64,000 bases of DNA from CALGLS01 sp965222105 (lineage in GTDB: Bacteria; Bacteroidota; Bacteroidia; Chitinophagales; Saprospiraceae): positions 62,001 to 126,000 of the forward strand of contig CBDCTQ010000055.1 in assembly GCA_965222105.1 (NCBI GenBank), in the 5' to 3' direction. The position numbers and the translations under genes were made by a program. Shown in pieces: positions 1-9,014 of this stretch (position 1 is the first letter of the stretch; each line of letters begins with the position of its first letter). Under the pieces are notes generated by a model. That model saw nothing but the letters and a program-made list of their open reading frames with translations. It had not been told where the DNA came from and did not search any database.

Positions 1-2
1 GG

Positions 3-1166
3 TCGCGTATCGACAATGCTTCCGCAAAATTGGACCTGGATTACGTTCCCGATCACCGGCATTACATCCGCATGGGAGCCACTGTTGCGCGGCACCGGTT
101 CACCCCCGGCATCATCAACCTGGAAGATACTTTTGGTGAGCTGCCCGACTCCCTACTCAACCCCACCGACATCAAAGCCTGGGAGGTGAATGGATATGCG
201 GAAGACGAATGGCGGATCGGATCGCGTATCTTCGTCAATGCAGGGGTGTTCTGGTCTTATTTTTCGGTACGCGGACATGAATACGTATTGTTGGATCCGC
301 GGATATTCATGAGTTGGCAGGCAAGCAAGTCGATGCGGTTTTTTCTTTCCTATTCCAAAATGAATCAATACCTACACGTACTCACCCGTACTGGCGCGGG
401 CTTCCCCAACGATCTTTGGGTGCCTTCCACCAGCCGCATAAAACCACAACGATCACAGGTGGTTGACGGTGGAGCAGAATGGCAGTTCCGCCCAGGCTGC
501 ACGGTGACCGTCAGTGGCTATTACAAGACGATGAACCACCTACTCAATTATGCCGAGAGTGGGGGTGTTGGCCTCAATGATGACCTCATCAGTTCGACTA
601 ACTGGGAGGATAAAGTGACGGCAGGCAAGGGACACTCCAAAGGTGTAGAACTTTTGTTGAATTGGAGTGGCCCCAAAACCAGTAGCTGGCTGTCGTATAC
701 CTTTTCCGATACCCGCCGACAGTTTGAAGAAATCAACGATGGGGAGTCGTTCCCCTTTCGGTTCAACCTTATGCACGTCGTAAACCTGGCATTCGCCTAC
801 CAGCTTGACAAACGCTGGTCGGTAGGTGCCAACTGGAATTTCAGCAGCGGAAGCCACATCAACCTGGCCCTCCAGGAATGGCAGTACGTCCGGCAAAACG
901 GGCAGCCCGATATTTTTTATTACTATCTGGGCAAAAAAAACAGCTACACCTTGCCGACCTACCACCGGCTCGACCTTTCGGGCAAATATCGCCACTCTAC
1001 CGCCTGGGGCCAATGGTCGATCGACCTGGGCGTATACAACCTTTACAACCGAACCAATATCTATTTTATAAAGCCGGATTACGATCCCCTCACCCAAACC
1101 CGCGGATACAAAAGTGTGAGCCTGATACCGGTATTGCCATATCTGAGTTTTAACGTCGAAATATGA
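3..1166 (+). CDS. TonB-dependent receptor, C-terminal part (5' end outside window)
   Basis: The frame is open to the first base, so this is the last ~387 residues of a longer outer-membrane protein; the plug domain and TonB box would lie upstream. What is visible is a series of alternating hydrophobic/aromatic beta strands typical of a TonB-dependent receptor barrel, with a late DLGVYNLYNRTN strand motif common near the end of Bacteroidota receptors, and the final strand YLSFNVEI. Its stop overlaps the start of the next gene (ATGA), a lipoprotein of a family that usually accompanies such receptors, so the two probably form one uptake unit. The substrate cannot be read from this part. Confidence 0.85.
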   Translation, partial: SRIDNASAKLDLDYVPDHRHYIRMGATVARHRFTPGIINLEDTFGELPDSLLNPTDIKAWEVNGYAEDEWRIGSRIFVNAGVFWSYFSVRGHEYVLLDPRIFMSWQASKSMRFFLSYSKMNQYLHVLTRTGAGFPNDLWVPSTSRIKPQRSQVVDGGAEWQFRPGCTVTVSGYYKTMNHLLNYAESGGVGLNDDLISSTNWEDKVTAGKGHSKGVELLLNWSGPKTSSWLSYTFSDTRRQFEEINDGESFPFRFNLMHVVNLAFAYQLDKRWSVGANWNFSSGSHINLALQEWQYVRQNGQPDIFYYYLGKKNSYTLPTYHRLDLSGKYRHSTAWGQWSIDLGVYNLYNRTNIYFIKPDYDPLTQTRGYKSVSLIPVLPYLSFNVEI

Positions 1167-2089
1167 ACATACGAATCTGTAATTTTTTGGTGGCATTGGC
1201 TTTCTTTTGTTCTTGCGAAAAAGACATTGAGCTCGATTTGCAGGAAGAACAAAAGCTGGTGCTGCTGTCCAATTTTTCGCCGGACAGTTTGTTTCAGCTC
1301 TACTTATCTACGACCGTCCCTGTCGTATCCTCCGGAAACAATCAGGTAGGATATCCCGATGACGCCGTTATTCAGCTGTACGAAGAAGGCTTGTATGCCG
1401 GTGATTTTGTTTACCAGCCCGGCAATGAGGAAAGCGTGCCCCGCTATGTTTTGGACAAAATTCCCGATGCCCGGACCAGCTATTCGATAACCGTCAATAC
1501 GCCCACATTTACTCCATTGTCGGCCAGTGGTTTTATTCCCCAACGGGTGGGGATAGAAGAATTGGAGGTGCGGTCGGTCATGGTAGAGCCGGGCAATGAT
1601 TATTTCGATTTTGTGAATATTGTAGTCCAATTAAAACCAGCCTTTGAAAAGCCCGATCCTTCCTATTTTCATCTGCTGGCCTGGCGCAACATCATTCAGT
1701 TTCAGATAGTAAATGGAGACACCCTCACCAGGATGTTTCGGGAAAACGTGGCTAGTTTATTGTCGGAAGATAAACGCCATACCAACTTGTTTCACGAAAG
1801 TGGCGTCTTATTCGACAACGAGGTATTTGATATCAGCCCGATGGGATTGACCGTTTTTCTAACTACATTTTACGATGCGGAAACGGAGCTAAAGACGCCG
1901 GTGTATGTGGAGTTGCGCCATGTAAGCGAAGACTATTATCTTTTCCACAAATCGGTAGGCGAACAAGAGATCGACAATTTTCGCGAAAGCGTACTGGCCA
2001 CCCAACCGGTGTTGATCCACAATAACGTGTCGGGGGGCATCGGCAATTTTAGTGGTTACAATGTGGCGGTTGATTCGGTGGGGTGGTAG
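1163..2089 (+). CDS. DUF4249 domain lipoprotein
   Basis: 308 residues with a short hydrophobic leader and a lipobox ending at Cys18 (FFCSC), so probably an envelope lipoprotein. The body (EKDIELDL..., then beta-rich segments and a C-terminal stretch on SGGIGNFSGYNV) matches what I know of DUF4249 proteins, which in Bacteroidota sit directly after TonB-dependent receptors. The ATG lies inside the stop of the receptor gene, implying translational coupling. Role by analogy: surface or periplasmic partner of the receptor; ligand unknown. Confidence 0.8.
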   Translation: MNIRICNFLVALAFFCSCEKDIELDLQEEQKLVLLSNFSPDSLFQLYLSTTVPVVSSGNNQVGYPDDAVIQLYEEGLYAGDFVYQPGNEESVPRYVLDKIPDARTSYSITVNTPTFTPLSASGFIPQRVGIEELEVRSVMVEPGNDYFDFVNIVVQLKPAFEKPDPSYFHLLAWRNIIQFQIVNGDTLTRMFRENVASLLSEDKRHTNLFHESGVLFDNEVFDISPMGLTVFLTTFYDAETELKTPVYVELRHVSEDYYLFHKSVGEQEIDNFRESVLATQPVLIHNNVSGGIGNFSGYNVAVDSVGW

Positions 2090-2091
2090 GA

Positions 2092-3654
2092 TTACTCCTC
2101 CACAACCCCACTAACCCCGTCATCGATCCGCACCACCCCTCCCACCTGCTCAGCAAGCGATCGCTTTTTGACGGTTTCCACATAATGCCAGGAGGCGCGT
2201 ATCCGGCTTGTATCAATTTCCAACAACAAATACCCGTGGTCGCAGATATTGCCGTATTTGAGGTGGGGATTGTTTTTGCGATAGGTATTCACAACGGCAG
2301 CGGCGGTGTTTCTGGGTTGGTGTTCGTCGTAGTTAGAGGAGGTAACGCTGGGCACAGCCAGTTCTGTAGCGATGGCGTTGGTAGCGGGGTCGGCTTTGTA
2401 GGCTGCAATGCTGGTGGGCACCTCAAAGGCCCAGCTGCAATGGGTGTCGCCGCTTACGATGAGGAGGTTGTCGATCTGGTGTTCGCGGATGTACCGGATG
2501 AGTTCTCTTTTTTCGGCCGGAAAGCCGTCCCAGGCGTCCATGTTGAGCGCTTGTTCCGTTTGGCCTTCTTTTCTTCTATCAAAATCCGAAAAGGTCACCT
2601 GGCTTCCAACGATCTTCCAGCGGGCTTCCGAACTGCTCAGCGATTTGGTGAGCCACTGGTATTGCTGATGGCCAAGCATGGTGCGGTTTTCGTCGAGGTA
2701 CTCTTCGCTGTTGAGGTTCTCGACAGGGGCTGTACGACCTGCCAACCGCTCATCCAACAATAGTATTTCGGCCAACCTGCCCAAATGAATTTTCCGATAC
2801 AACTGTCCCCCCACATTTTCCCGGATGGGCAGCCACTCGTAATAGGCCTGCCGGGCCGCTTCCCGGCGTTGGATGTAATCGCCGTCTTCTTCCTGGTGGT
2901 TTTGCGCCCCGGCTACAAAAGCATTGTTGGCAATTTCGTGATCGTCCCAAATGACGACAAAGGGATGCTGTTGGTGGACGGCCTGAAAATCGCTGTCGAG
3001 CCGGTACTGAGCATAGCGGGTGCGGTAGTCCGTGAGGGTGATGAGCTCCTTGTCGGGCAAATGGAACCGCCCCAGAGAAGGGTCGCCGTAGCCTTTGGCG
3101 GCGTATTCGTAGATGTAATCGCCGAGGTGAACGACGGCGTCAAGGTCGGCCTGGCGGGCCAGCAGGGCAAGGGCATTGTAGAATCCGGCTTCGTAATTGG
3201 TGCAGGTGATGAAGGCCACACGAGCGGAGTCGGCGTTGCGGGCCGGGGCCGTTTTGGTGCGCCCCGTTGCAGACTTCCGGCCTTTGCTGATGAAGTGGTA
3301 GTAGTAGTAGGTGTCGGGTTGGAGGCCAGTCACGTCCAGTTTAATGGTGTAATCGCGGTTGGGGTCGGCTTCGACGATTCCTTCCGCCACAATGGATGTC
3401 ATAGCCCCGTCTGTGGCGACTTCCCATTTGACGGGGTTGTCGGTAGAGGATGTTTGTTCGGGGGTCAGTCTCGTCCATATAATCACCCGGTCGGAAAGCG
3501 GATCGCCCGAAGCCACGCCGTGGTAGAATGGCTGTAATTCGGAATTGTATTGTTGAGAAAGTTGACTTTGGGTGGTTTTGTTGGACGGCATTTGCTCGCA
3601 GGCAAAAATGAACAACAGCAAAGAAAGAAGAGGGAGGCTTGTTTGTAATTTCAT
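2092..3654 (-). CDS. Alkaline phosphatase D (PhoD) family lipoprotein
   Basis: 520 residues from the ATG at 3654, chosen because it gives a standard lipoprotein leader (MKLQTSLPLL..FIFACEQ). An N-terminal fibronectin-like PhoD_N domain (HGVASGDPLSDRVIIWTRL) is followed by the metallophosphatase core, with metal-ligand motifs HLGDYIYE, VIWDDHEIANN and SGDTHCSW. Members hydrolyse phosphomonoesters or diesters outside the cytoplasm and are often Ca/Fe dependent. It lies 28 bp downstream of the thioredoxin-fold gene on the same strand and converges on the DUF4249 gene with a 2-bp gap. Natural substrate not deducible. Confidence 0.9.
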   Translation of the reverse strand: MKLQTSLPLLSLLLFIFACEQMPSNKTTQSQLSQQYNSELQPFYHGVASGDPLSDRVIIWTRLTPEQTSSTDNPVKWEVATDGAMTSIVAEGIVEADPNRDYTIKLDVTGLQPDTYYYYHFISKGRKSATGRTKTAPARNADSARVAFITCTNYEAGFYNALALLARQADLDAVVHLGDYIYEYAAKGYGDPSLGRFHLPDKELITLTDYRTRYAQYRLDSDFQAVHQQHPFVVIWDDHEIANNAFVAGAQNHQEEDGDYIQRREAARQAYYEWLPIRENVGGQLYRKIHLGRLAEILLLDERLAGRTAPVENLNSEEYLDENRTMLGHQQYQWLTKSLSSSEARWKIVGSQVTFSDFDRRKEGQTEQALNMDAWDGFPAEKRELIRYIREHQIDNLLIVSGDTHCSWAFEVPTSIAAYKADPATNAIATELAVPSVTSSNYDEHQPRNTAAAVVNTYRKNNPHLKYGNICDHGYLLLEIDTSRIRASWHYVETVKKRSLAEQVGGVVRIDDGVSGVVEE

Positions 3655-3682
3655 TGTTGAAAAATTGTGTACTTCTTGTCGA

Positions 3683-5158
3683 TTATTCAATGTTCATAAT
3701 TCCGTTCATCACCTCTTCCAACTGCTCGGCCCCGATCCGGTTCATCAGTATTTTCTTGTCGCGGTCGAGGATGTAGATGCGGGGCGTGGATTCGACGTGG
3801 TAAATGTTCATAAATTTGGTGGAGTAGTAGGGGTCGGCGACGTTGATCCAATCCGTGGCTTGGTGTTTTTGTAGCAATTCGGCGCAAGTCGGTAGGTCTT
3901 TATAGTATTTGGTGGTGGCAGCGTATACTTCGACGCCTTTGTCTTTGTACTTTTCGTAAAATTCGACCATTTTAGGCATGGCTTTTTTGCAGGAGGAGCA
4001 GTCGGGTTTCCAAAAGAAAAGGATGGTATAGGCGGAATCGACCTGATGCAGGGGGATGGTTTTTCCAACCACGAAACGATGGTGTTCGTTTGGTTCGTCT
4101 TTGCGGGCCAGGGTGGCTTCCACGTCGAATTGTTTCATGGCCATGTCGGGGGCAATTTGGCCGATGAGGGTGGGCCTGGCTTTGTCGGCCGCAGTGATGG
4201 CTTTGGTTTGTTCTTCTTCGGGCAAAAAAGGAGTTCGTCCCTTTTTGATGTACTGTTCGACCAGGTGGACGTAGACGGCGTCGTGGCCCACTACTTTCAT
4301 TTTGCCGTATTTGTTGACGTTGCTGATGAAGTAATACCGGAACAGGGGTTCGTCTTTTTCTATCATGCCCAGCACTTCGTCGAGGCCCTTGGCTATGGAG
4401 TCGGGTTGGGGTACCACCAGTTTGTCCTGGTAGAATTGGACCATTCCATTGAACGCTTTGGTGCGGAAGAAAGCCGTGTCGTTGCGGATGGAGTCGAAAT
4501 AATGATCGCGGCGGTAGAGGTATTGTTGGCGGGCGACTTCTTCGTCGGTGCCACTGAAGGTAGGTATATCGATGGTTTGCTGGGAGCGCAGGATGGAGGC
4601 GGTGAGCGTGTTGGGGTGCTTTCGCAAAATGGTTTGTTGATGTTCTTTGATCTGCTCGTTTAGTTTTTTCAGTTCTTTTTCGACTTCTTCATGGGGTTCA
4701 TTGGCTTCTTTTCTTGAGTGGACCAGTTGGCGCAGACTGTCTGTCAATGGCCTCAACGTGGTTATGCGGTGGATGTAGTCATTGAAAAGAGTGTTGTCTA
4801 TGGAGCCTTCAAACTGAAGGGTGGAAAACAAGTCATCGACGTCGCCTTTTATGGTAAATTTCTGATCGTGGGCATTGACCAAAAACTCCAGTCCCCGGTT
4901 GTCGGGTGCCAGTACAATGGCGTACATGCCGGGCCGGAGCAGGTCTTTACTTTTATAAATAAAACGACCTTTTTTATCGGCGACGATAGAATCGCGGATG
5001 TACAATTGATCGGCCAGATAATAAGCCAGCCGCACCTGGGCTTCGGGGTAATTTTTCAGTTCAACGGTGATCTGGCATTGGGTTGCGGCAGGTTCTGCAA
5101 TCAGCATCTGGCCCCACCACACCCACATAGAAAAACAAAATAGCTGTATCATATTCAT
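3683..5158 (-). CDS. Thioredoxin-fold redox protein with DUF4369/DUF5106-like N-terminus
   Basis: 491 residues. The leader is hydrophobic but not a textbook signal peptide. An N-terminal beta domain (about residues 27-120, DUF4369-like) is followed by a charged helical middle region and a C-terminal TlpA/ResA-type thioredoxin domain with FFWKPDCSSC (Cys387 and Cys390) and a STPR cis-proline loop near residue 458. Such proteins act as periplasmic thiol-disulfide reductants in Bacteroidota. It heads a two-gene run with the PhoD-like gene. Whether the phosphatase is its client is unknown. Confidence 0.8.
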   Translation of the reverse strand: MNMIQLFCFSMWVWWGQMLIAEPAATQCQITVELKNYPEAQVRLAYYLADQLYIRDSIVADKKGRFIYKSKDLLRPGMYAIVLAPDNRGLEFLVNAHDQKFTIKGDVDDLFSTLQFEGSIDNTLFNDYIHRITTLRPLTDSLRQLVHSRKEANEPHEEVEKELKKLNEQIKEHQQTILRKHPNTLTASILRSQQTIDIPTFSGTDEEVARQQYLYRRDHYFDSIRNDTAFFRTKAFNGMVQFYQDKLVVPQPDSIAKGLDEVLGMIEKDEPLFRYYFISNVNKYGKMKVVGHDAVYVHLVEQYIKKGRTPFLPEEEQTKAITAADKARPTLIGQIAPDMAMKQFDVEATLARKDEPNEHHRFVVGKTIPLHQVDSAYTILFFWKPDCSSCKKAMPKMVEFYEKYKDKGVEVYAATTKYYKDLPTCAELLQKHQATDWINVADPYYSTKFMNIYHVESTPRIYILDRDKKILMNRIGAEQLEEVMNGIMNIE

Positions 5159-5343
5159 ACCTCAAAAATATCATTTTTACCCCATTCCAACCTCTCGTAG
5201 ATGATTCTTTGTCAGCAATTCTTAATTTGAAAATAGCTGACTCTGCTGGTTTCGGATGCGCTCAACCAGCGGATAGTTCGCTGCCTGAGCCAAGCCGAAG
5301 GCCGCGGGCACAGTATCGATCAAATCAGCACCGTGAATGCATG

Positions 5344-5362
5344 TCCCGAACTAGTTTCGGGA
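5344..5362. repeat. Short palindrome TCCCGAACTAGTTTCGGGA
   Basis: A 19-bp imperfect inverted repeat (TCCCGAA/TTTCGGGA around CTAG). A related sequence, TCCCGGAACAAGTCCGGGA, occurs at 35609-35627, so it may belong to a dispersed REP-like class. No T-tract follows, which argues against a simple terminator. Confidence 0.5.
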
Positions 5363-5439
5363 TCAGCATATCACCAACCCCCTAAAAACCAACACATTAG
5401 CCCCTCAACGAAGCCAATTTAGCAAAAGCGGGCAAAATA

Positions 5440-5472
5440 TTGTACCTTAGTATAATTTTTAATTTATCTTTG
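5440..5472 (+). promoter_or_regulatory. Candidate Bacteroidota-type promoter
   Basis: TTG at 5440-5442 and TATCTTTG at 5465-5472 match the -33 (TTG) and -7 (TAnnTTTG) boxes of Bacteroidota primary sigma promoters, with a 22-bp gap at the upper end of the usual spacing. It lies about 170 bp before the 5641 gene, giving a long 5' leader. Prediction only. Confidence 0.35.
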
Positions 5473-5640
5473 ATGTTATAAGGCAAACAAACAGCCTGTA
5501 GCTTAACTGAGCCCTGCTTCCTCTTCCATCCCAACGACATATCGATCTAACGAATATAGTTGTCCGACCCAAAACGGCCACCAAATCATCATCACATTTT
5601 TTCATCCGCGTTTCAAGGACGATGAACCGTCATTTGACCT

Positions 5641-6513
5641 ATGCAAAATAACTGTACCTCATTGCTGTTTTTTATCCTGCTGTTGACATGGACCAGCTCG
5701 TCGTGTACAAAAAAGGAGACCATCACCATTCCCGACAACGAGCCCTCTCCCATCCTTTCTGTCGAGCAGATCCGGATCGAAAACTACATCAACCGGGTAT
5801 TCATCGATCTGATCGGACGGGAACCCCTCGACGTGGAAATGGACCAAAAAGTCGACCAGCTTAAACAATCCGGCTTCACTGCCCCGGCACGCGAAACCCT
5901 GATCTCCTCCCTGCAAAACGACGAATCCTTCATCGAGGGCGACACATCCTACAAGCAGGCTTACCACCAAAACCTCTACAACCTGGCCAAAATACGATGC
6001 CTCGAAGGAGCATCCGACGCCTTTATCAACGAATTCATCGAGGGCAACGACTCCGAAGAAGCCATCCAAAGATTAACAGCCGTCCTAAACGCCCGAAAAG
6101 ATATGCAACAGGGGCACATCAGCTACCACCAACTTTTTGCAAGGGTCATCTACAACGATGTCTACGACGAGATCAACATGAATACCTTCAACTTCGTCAA
6201 TGCCACTTTCGACAACCTCCTCTTCCGCTTCCCAACCAATGCAGAACTGCAAGCCGGTTTCAACATGGTGGAAGACAACCTGCCGGAAACGATTTTCGGA
6301 CAAACCGGACAAAACAAAACCGACTACGTCAACATCATCACCGCCTCGGTCGAAATGAGCGAAGGACTTATCATCTGGGCCTACAACCAACTGCTGGCCC
6401 GAAACCCGACAACAGAAGAAACAATCGAATTGCTCGACAATTTTCACACCGGTCAGGACTTCAGCGCCATCCAACTGCACATCATGTCGTCGGATGAGTA
6501 CGCCAATTTTTGA
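5641..6513 (+). CDS. Lipoprotein with planctomycete DUF1549-like helical modules
   Basis: 290 residues; lipoprotein leader with Cys22 (SSSC). The mature part is mostly helical and carries three copies of a module resembling the start of DUF1549/DUF1553 proteins: INRVFIDLIGREPLDVEM (about 48-65), LLFRFPTNAEL (about 193-203) and NQLLARNPTTEET (about 247-259). I infer a shared fold, not function. It is followed 20 bp later by a shorter lipoprotein with the same modules and then by a DUF1501 gene; DUF1549/1553 and DUF1501 genes are usual neighbours in Planctomycetes. Specific activity unknown. Confidence 0.65.
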   Translation: MQNNCTSLLFFILLLTWTSSSCTKKETITIPDNEPSPILSVEQIRIENYINRVFIDLIGREPLDVEMDQKVDQLKQSGFTAPARETLISSLQNDESFIEGDTSYKQAYHQNLYNLAKIRCLEGASDAFINEFIEGNDSEEAIQRLTAVLNARKDMQQGHISYHQLFARVIYNDVYDEINMNTFNFVNATFDNLLFRFPTNAELQAGFNMVEDNLPETIFGQTGQNKTDYVNIITASVEMSEGLIIWAYNQLLARNPTTEETIELLDNFHTGQDFSAIQLHIMSSDEYANF

Positions 6514-6533
6514 TTCATTGAAAAAATAACAAT

Positions 6534-7028
6534 ATGCGCTCAAATCACACCATACCAGCAGTTTTCTTTTTCGGAATACTATTGTTGTTTTCCAATTGCA
6601 AAGAAGAGTCCTACATCTACGAAGTCAACGAAGTAACCATCGGCTCCAACCCCAGTGATGACAAAAAGCAAAAAACAAACGAACAGTATATCAACATCCT
6701 CTACGCCAACCTCTACCAAAAAGCCCTGAGTCCCAACAAGTTGTACGAACTGAGCAGCGTCATCCAATCCATTGGCGACAAGCAGGTGGCCTACGAAACC
6801 ATCGTCGCCAAAATGTTGAACGATCCGGAGGTGGTCCTTCCCACCGCCCAGGAAATGCGCGCCGACCTCGGAGGGTTCATCACCGAAACATACAAACGGT
6901 TCTACGTCCGCCTGCCCAGCGAGGCGGAAAAGTCATACTTCGTCAATTTTCTGGAATCGCATCCCGACATCGAACCCGAACACGTATATTTTTCTATGGC
7001 TACCTCCAATGAATATTATTATTACTGA
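6534..7028 (+). CDS. Small lipoprotein related to the preceding one
   Basis: 164 residues with a lipobox at Cys22 (LFSNC). It contains two modules like those of the upstream gene: YANLYQKALSPNKLYELSS and TYKRFYVRLPSEAEKSYF. The pair looks like a duplicated and shortened helical domain. The same-strand spacing (20 bp before, 82 bp to the DUF1501 start) indicates one operon. I cannot assign a biochemical role. Confidence 0.6.
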   Translation: MRSNHTIPAVFFFGILLLFSNCKEESYIYEVNEVTIGSNPSDDKKQKTNEQYINILYANLYQKALSPNKLYELSSVIQSIGDKQVAYETIVAKMLNDPEVVLPTAQEMRADLGGFITETYKRFYVRLPSEAEKSYFVNFLESHPDIEPEHVYFSMATSNEYYYY

Positions 7029-7110
7029 CGCCAGCGCATTTGCCGAAAGGCAGCAGGCAAAACTAAAAATGGAAGCTCTTCCAAACTTAACAATAAAATT
7101 ACACCGACCT

Positions 7111-8463
7111 ATGAAAAGACGGTCCTTTCTGAAAAAAACGAGCCTGACGGCAGCATCAGCTTTCGCAGTGCCTTATATATTGCCCTCTGGCCGGCTTTTT
7201 GCCAAAACCGGAACCACCACCGCCAACCACGTCGTATTTGTATTGTTTGCAGGAGGTGTGCGCCAACAGGAGTCCATGCTCAAACGCTATTTGGCCGAAA
7301 GCCAAAACCTCGACATCGAAGGCAACATCATGTACAACATCCTGCCGGGAGATGCCCCCGAGATCAAGATCGTCTATGGAGTAGATACCGTCGACGGCCA
7401 ACCAGGTGGCCAGCCCATCGATCCCATTTTACAAACCCCGCTCCAATTGCAGGGTACCCTCTTTCCGGAAGTGCGATACAGCACCGGAGGTACGGGGCAT
7501 TATGGCGGACTCGTCACCGGCGTATCGGGATACTACGGCGTCACCCAGGGCCTGACCAGACGCCCGCTCCATCCCACCATTTTTGAATACCTGCGCCGAC
7601 ATTCCGACGCAAAAGGCACCGACGTATGGTTCATCGGCAACGGCATCGGCAATTCGGTCCCACTGCTCAACCATTCCGACCACAGCAACTACGGCTCCCA
7701 GTACGGCGCCAACTTCTTTGCCCCCACCATCACCTTTGGCGACGAAGGAGAAGAACACCTCAAAGGGTTCAAAGTATACCACCCGGAAGAAGAATTGGAC
7801 CCCATGACCAAAATGAGGCTCTTCCTCAATCAGAACTTTTCGCACCACGGAGGCATGATCCCCAACCTCAACAATACCGAAGAGGAAAAAGAAGACATCA
7901 AAGCCTTCATCAAAAATACCTTCGAAAGGCTCGATAACGGCCAGATCAACTTCCCTCCGATACAAGACAACGACGACCTCAAAACCATCGGCTACGCCAC
8001 CGAAGTACTCAAATGGTTCCAGCCAAAACTGACCGTCATCAACATGAGCTCCGTCGACTCCTGCCACAGCAGCTATACCGCTTACCTCCAAAGCCTCCAC
8101 CGCGCCGACCACGCCGTGGGCCACCTCTGGAAGGTTATCCAAAACGACATCCCCGCCATGGCCGACAACACCCTGATGATCGTCATGCCCGAACACGGCC
8201 GCAACTACGAACCCAACGGCATACTCGACGAAAACGACTGGTTTGCCTTCGACCACGACGGCGACGCCAACTCCCGACGCATTTTCACCCTGATGGTCGG
8301 CCCTTGTGTCGAACCCAACCTGATAGTCGGCAACCCCAACAACCCCATAGGCGAAGCAGCAGACGTGGTACCCACCATCGCCGACGCACTGGGCATCAAA
8401 AACGAAGTGATGGCAGGGGGGCTGATCTCTCCCGGCGCAATGTCTCTATTTGACCGAATCTGA
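7111..8463 (+). CDS. DUF1501 family protein, Tat-exported
   Basis: 450 residues from the ATG at 7111. An upstream in-frame start at 7009 would bury the signal. The N-terminus KRRSFLKKTSLTAASAFAVP is a twin-arginine signal, so the protein is folded before export. The body has the sulfatase/alkaline-phosphatase-like layout of DUF1501 (FVLFAGGVRQQES near the start; LMIVMPEHGRNYEPNG and WFAFDHDGDANSRR later), with HD/EHGR-type metal-ligand candidates. DUF1501 proteins are widespread in Planctomycetes and Saprospiria and their substrate is not established. It lies between the modular lipoproteins and a haem-motif lipoprotein, suggesting a joint periplasmic function. Confidence 0.85.
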   Translation: MKRRSFLKKTSLTAASAFAVPYILPSGRLFAKTGTTTANHVVFVLFAGGVRQQESMLKRYLAESQNLDIEGNIMYNILPGDAPEIKIVYGVDTVDGQPGGQPIDPILQTPLQLQGTLFPEVRYSTGGTGHYGGLVTGVSGYYGVTQGLTRRPLHPTIFEYLRRHSDAKGTDVWFIGNGIGNSVPLLNHSDHSNYGSQYGANFFAPTITFGDEGEEHLKGFKVYHPEEELDPMTKMRLFLNQNFSHHGGMIPNLNNTEEEKEDIKAFIKNTFERLDNGQINFPPIQDNDDLKTIGYATEVLKWFQPKLTVINMSSVDSCHSSYTAYLQSLHRADHAVGHLWKVIQNDIPAMADNTLMIVMPEHGRNYEPNGILDENDWFAFDHDGDANSRRIFTLMVGPCVEPNLIVGNPNNPIGEAADVVPTIADALGIKNEVMAGGLISPGAMSLFDRI

Positions 8464-8473
8464 TCGCATTGTC

Positions 8474-8986
8474 ATGAAAAATATTACAACAACAATATTA
8501 CGTTTTTCAGTTTTGGTGGCAATGGCCATCCTGCTGGCGTCTTGCACTAAAGAAGAGCACGTCAATCCCTACGACCTGCAGGAGGGCGGCAACACCCCGC
8601 AAGACTCCACCACTCAGCTCGACCCAACCAGTTTTGGTGGCTTACACGCCCGCATTTTCAGGCCCACCTGCGCCAATTCCGGTTGCCACGATGGTACTTT
8701 TGAACCCGATTTTCGAACCATCGAAAGCAGCTACAACACCCTGGTCAACCACCCCATCATAAAAAACAATCCGCAGGGAAACTATGAGTTGCGCGTAGTG
8801 CCGGGCAACCCCGACGCCTCCGTCCTCATGGCCCGGCTGACCTTCGACATCGATGGCAACTCCGGCATTATGCCTCTTGTCGTCGATCCGGGCTCCGACT
8901 GGAACGATATGGCCGATACCCACATCCAAAACATACGCACCTGGATACAAAATGGCGCCAAAGACCTGTTCGGCAACCCGCCATGA
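8474..8986 (+). CDS. c-type haem-like lipoprotein (PSCyt1-like)
   Basis: 170 residues from the ATG at 8474. Lipobox LLASC. The centre carries IFRPTCANSGCHDGTFEPDF, the signature of planctomycete-type cytochrome domains, but the Cys pair is spaced CX4CH instead of the usual CX2CH. A later GNPDASVLMARL segment and the end (HIQNIRTWIQNGAKD) also fit that domain class. It may bind haem covalently or be a non-haem relic. It follows DUF1501 by 10 bp, so co-expression is likely. Confidence 0.75.
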   Translation: MKNITTTILRFSVLVAMAILLASCTKEEHVNPYDLQEGGNTPQDSTTQLDPTSFGGLHARIFRPTCANSGCHDGTFEPDFRTIESSYNTLVNHPIIKNNPQGNYELRVVPGNPDASVLMARLTFDIDGNSGIMPLVVDPGSDWNDMADTHIQNIRTWIQNGAKDLFGNPP

Positions 8987-9014
8987 CCCTTGAGCTTCAA
9001 AACCTGGCAAAAGC

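Larger units (their letters stand above)
5159..5640. other. Intergenic region between divergent units
   Basis: 482 bp separating the leftward thioredoxin-fold gene from the rightward 5641 cluster. It holds a short palindrome (5344-5362) and a promoter-like pair (5440-5472). I found no tRNA-like cloverleaf, no convincing small ORF and no terminator. Confidence 0.6.

Noticed and set aside
2083..3537. Plus-strand reading frames (226 and 250 residues) opposite the PhoD gene
   Set aside because: Gly/Val-rich shadow translations of a well-supported gene; no domain motifs and no start context.
5159..5640. Possible tRNA or riboswitch upstream of the 5641 cluster
   Set aside because: I looked for cloverleaf arms and a T-loop (GGTTCRANTCC) and found none; the only structure is the 19-bp palindrome.
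7429..8256. 275-residue minus-strand frame opposite the DUF1501 gene
   Set aside because: Low-complexity Val/Gly composition typical of antisense to a codon-biased gene.
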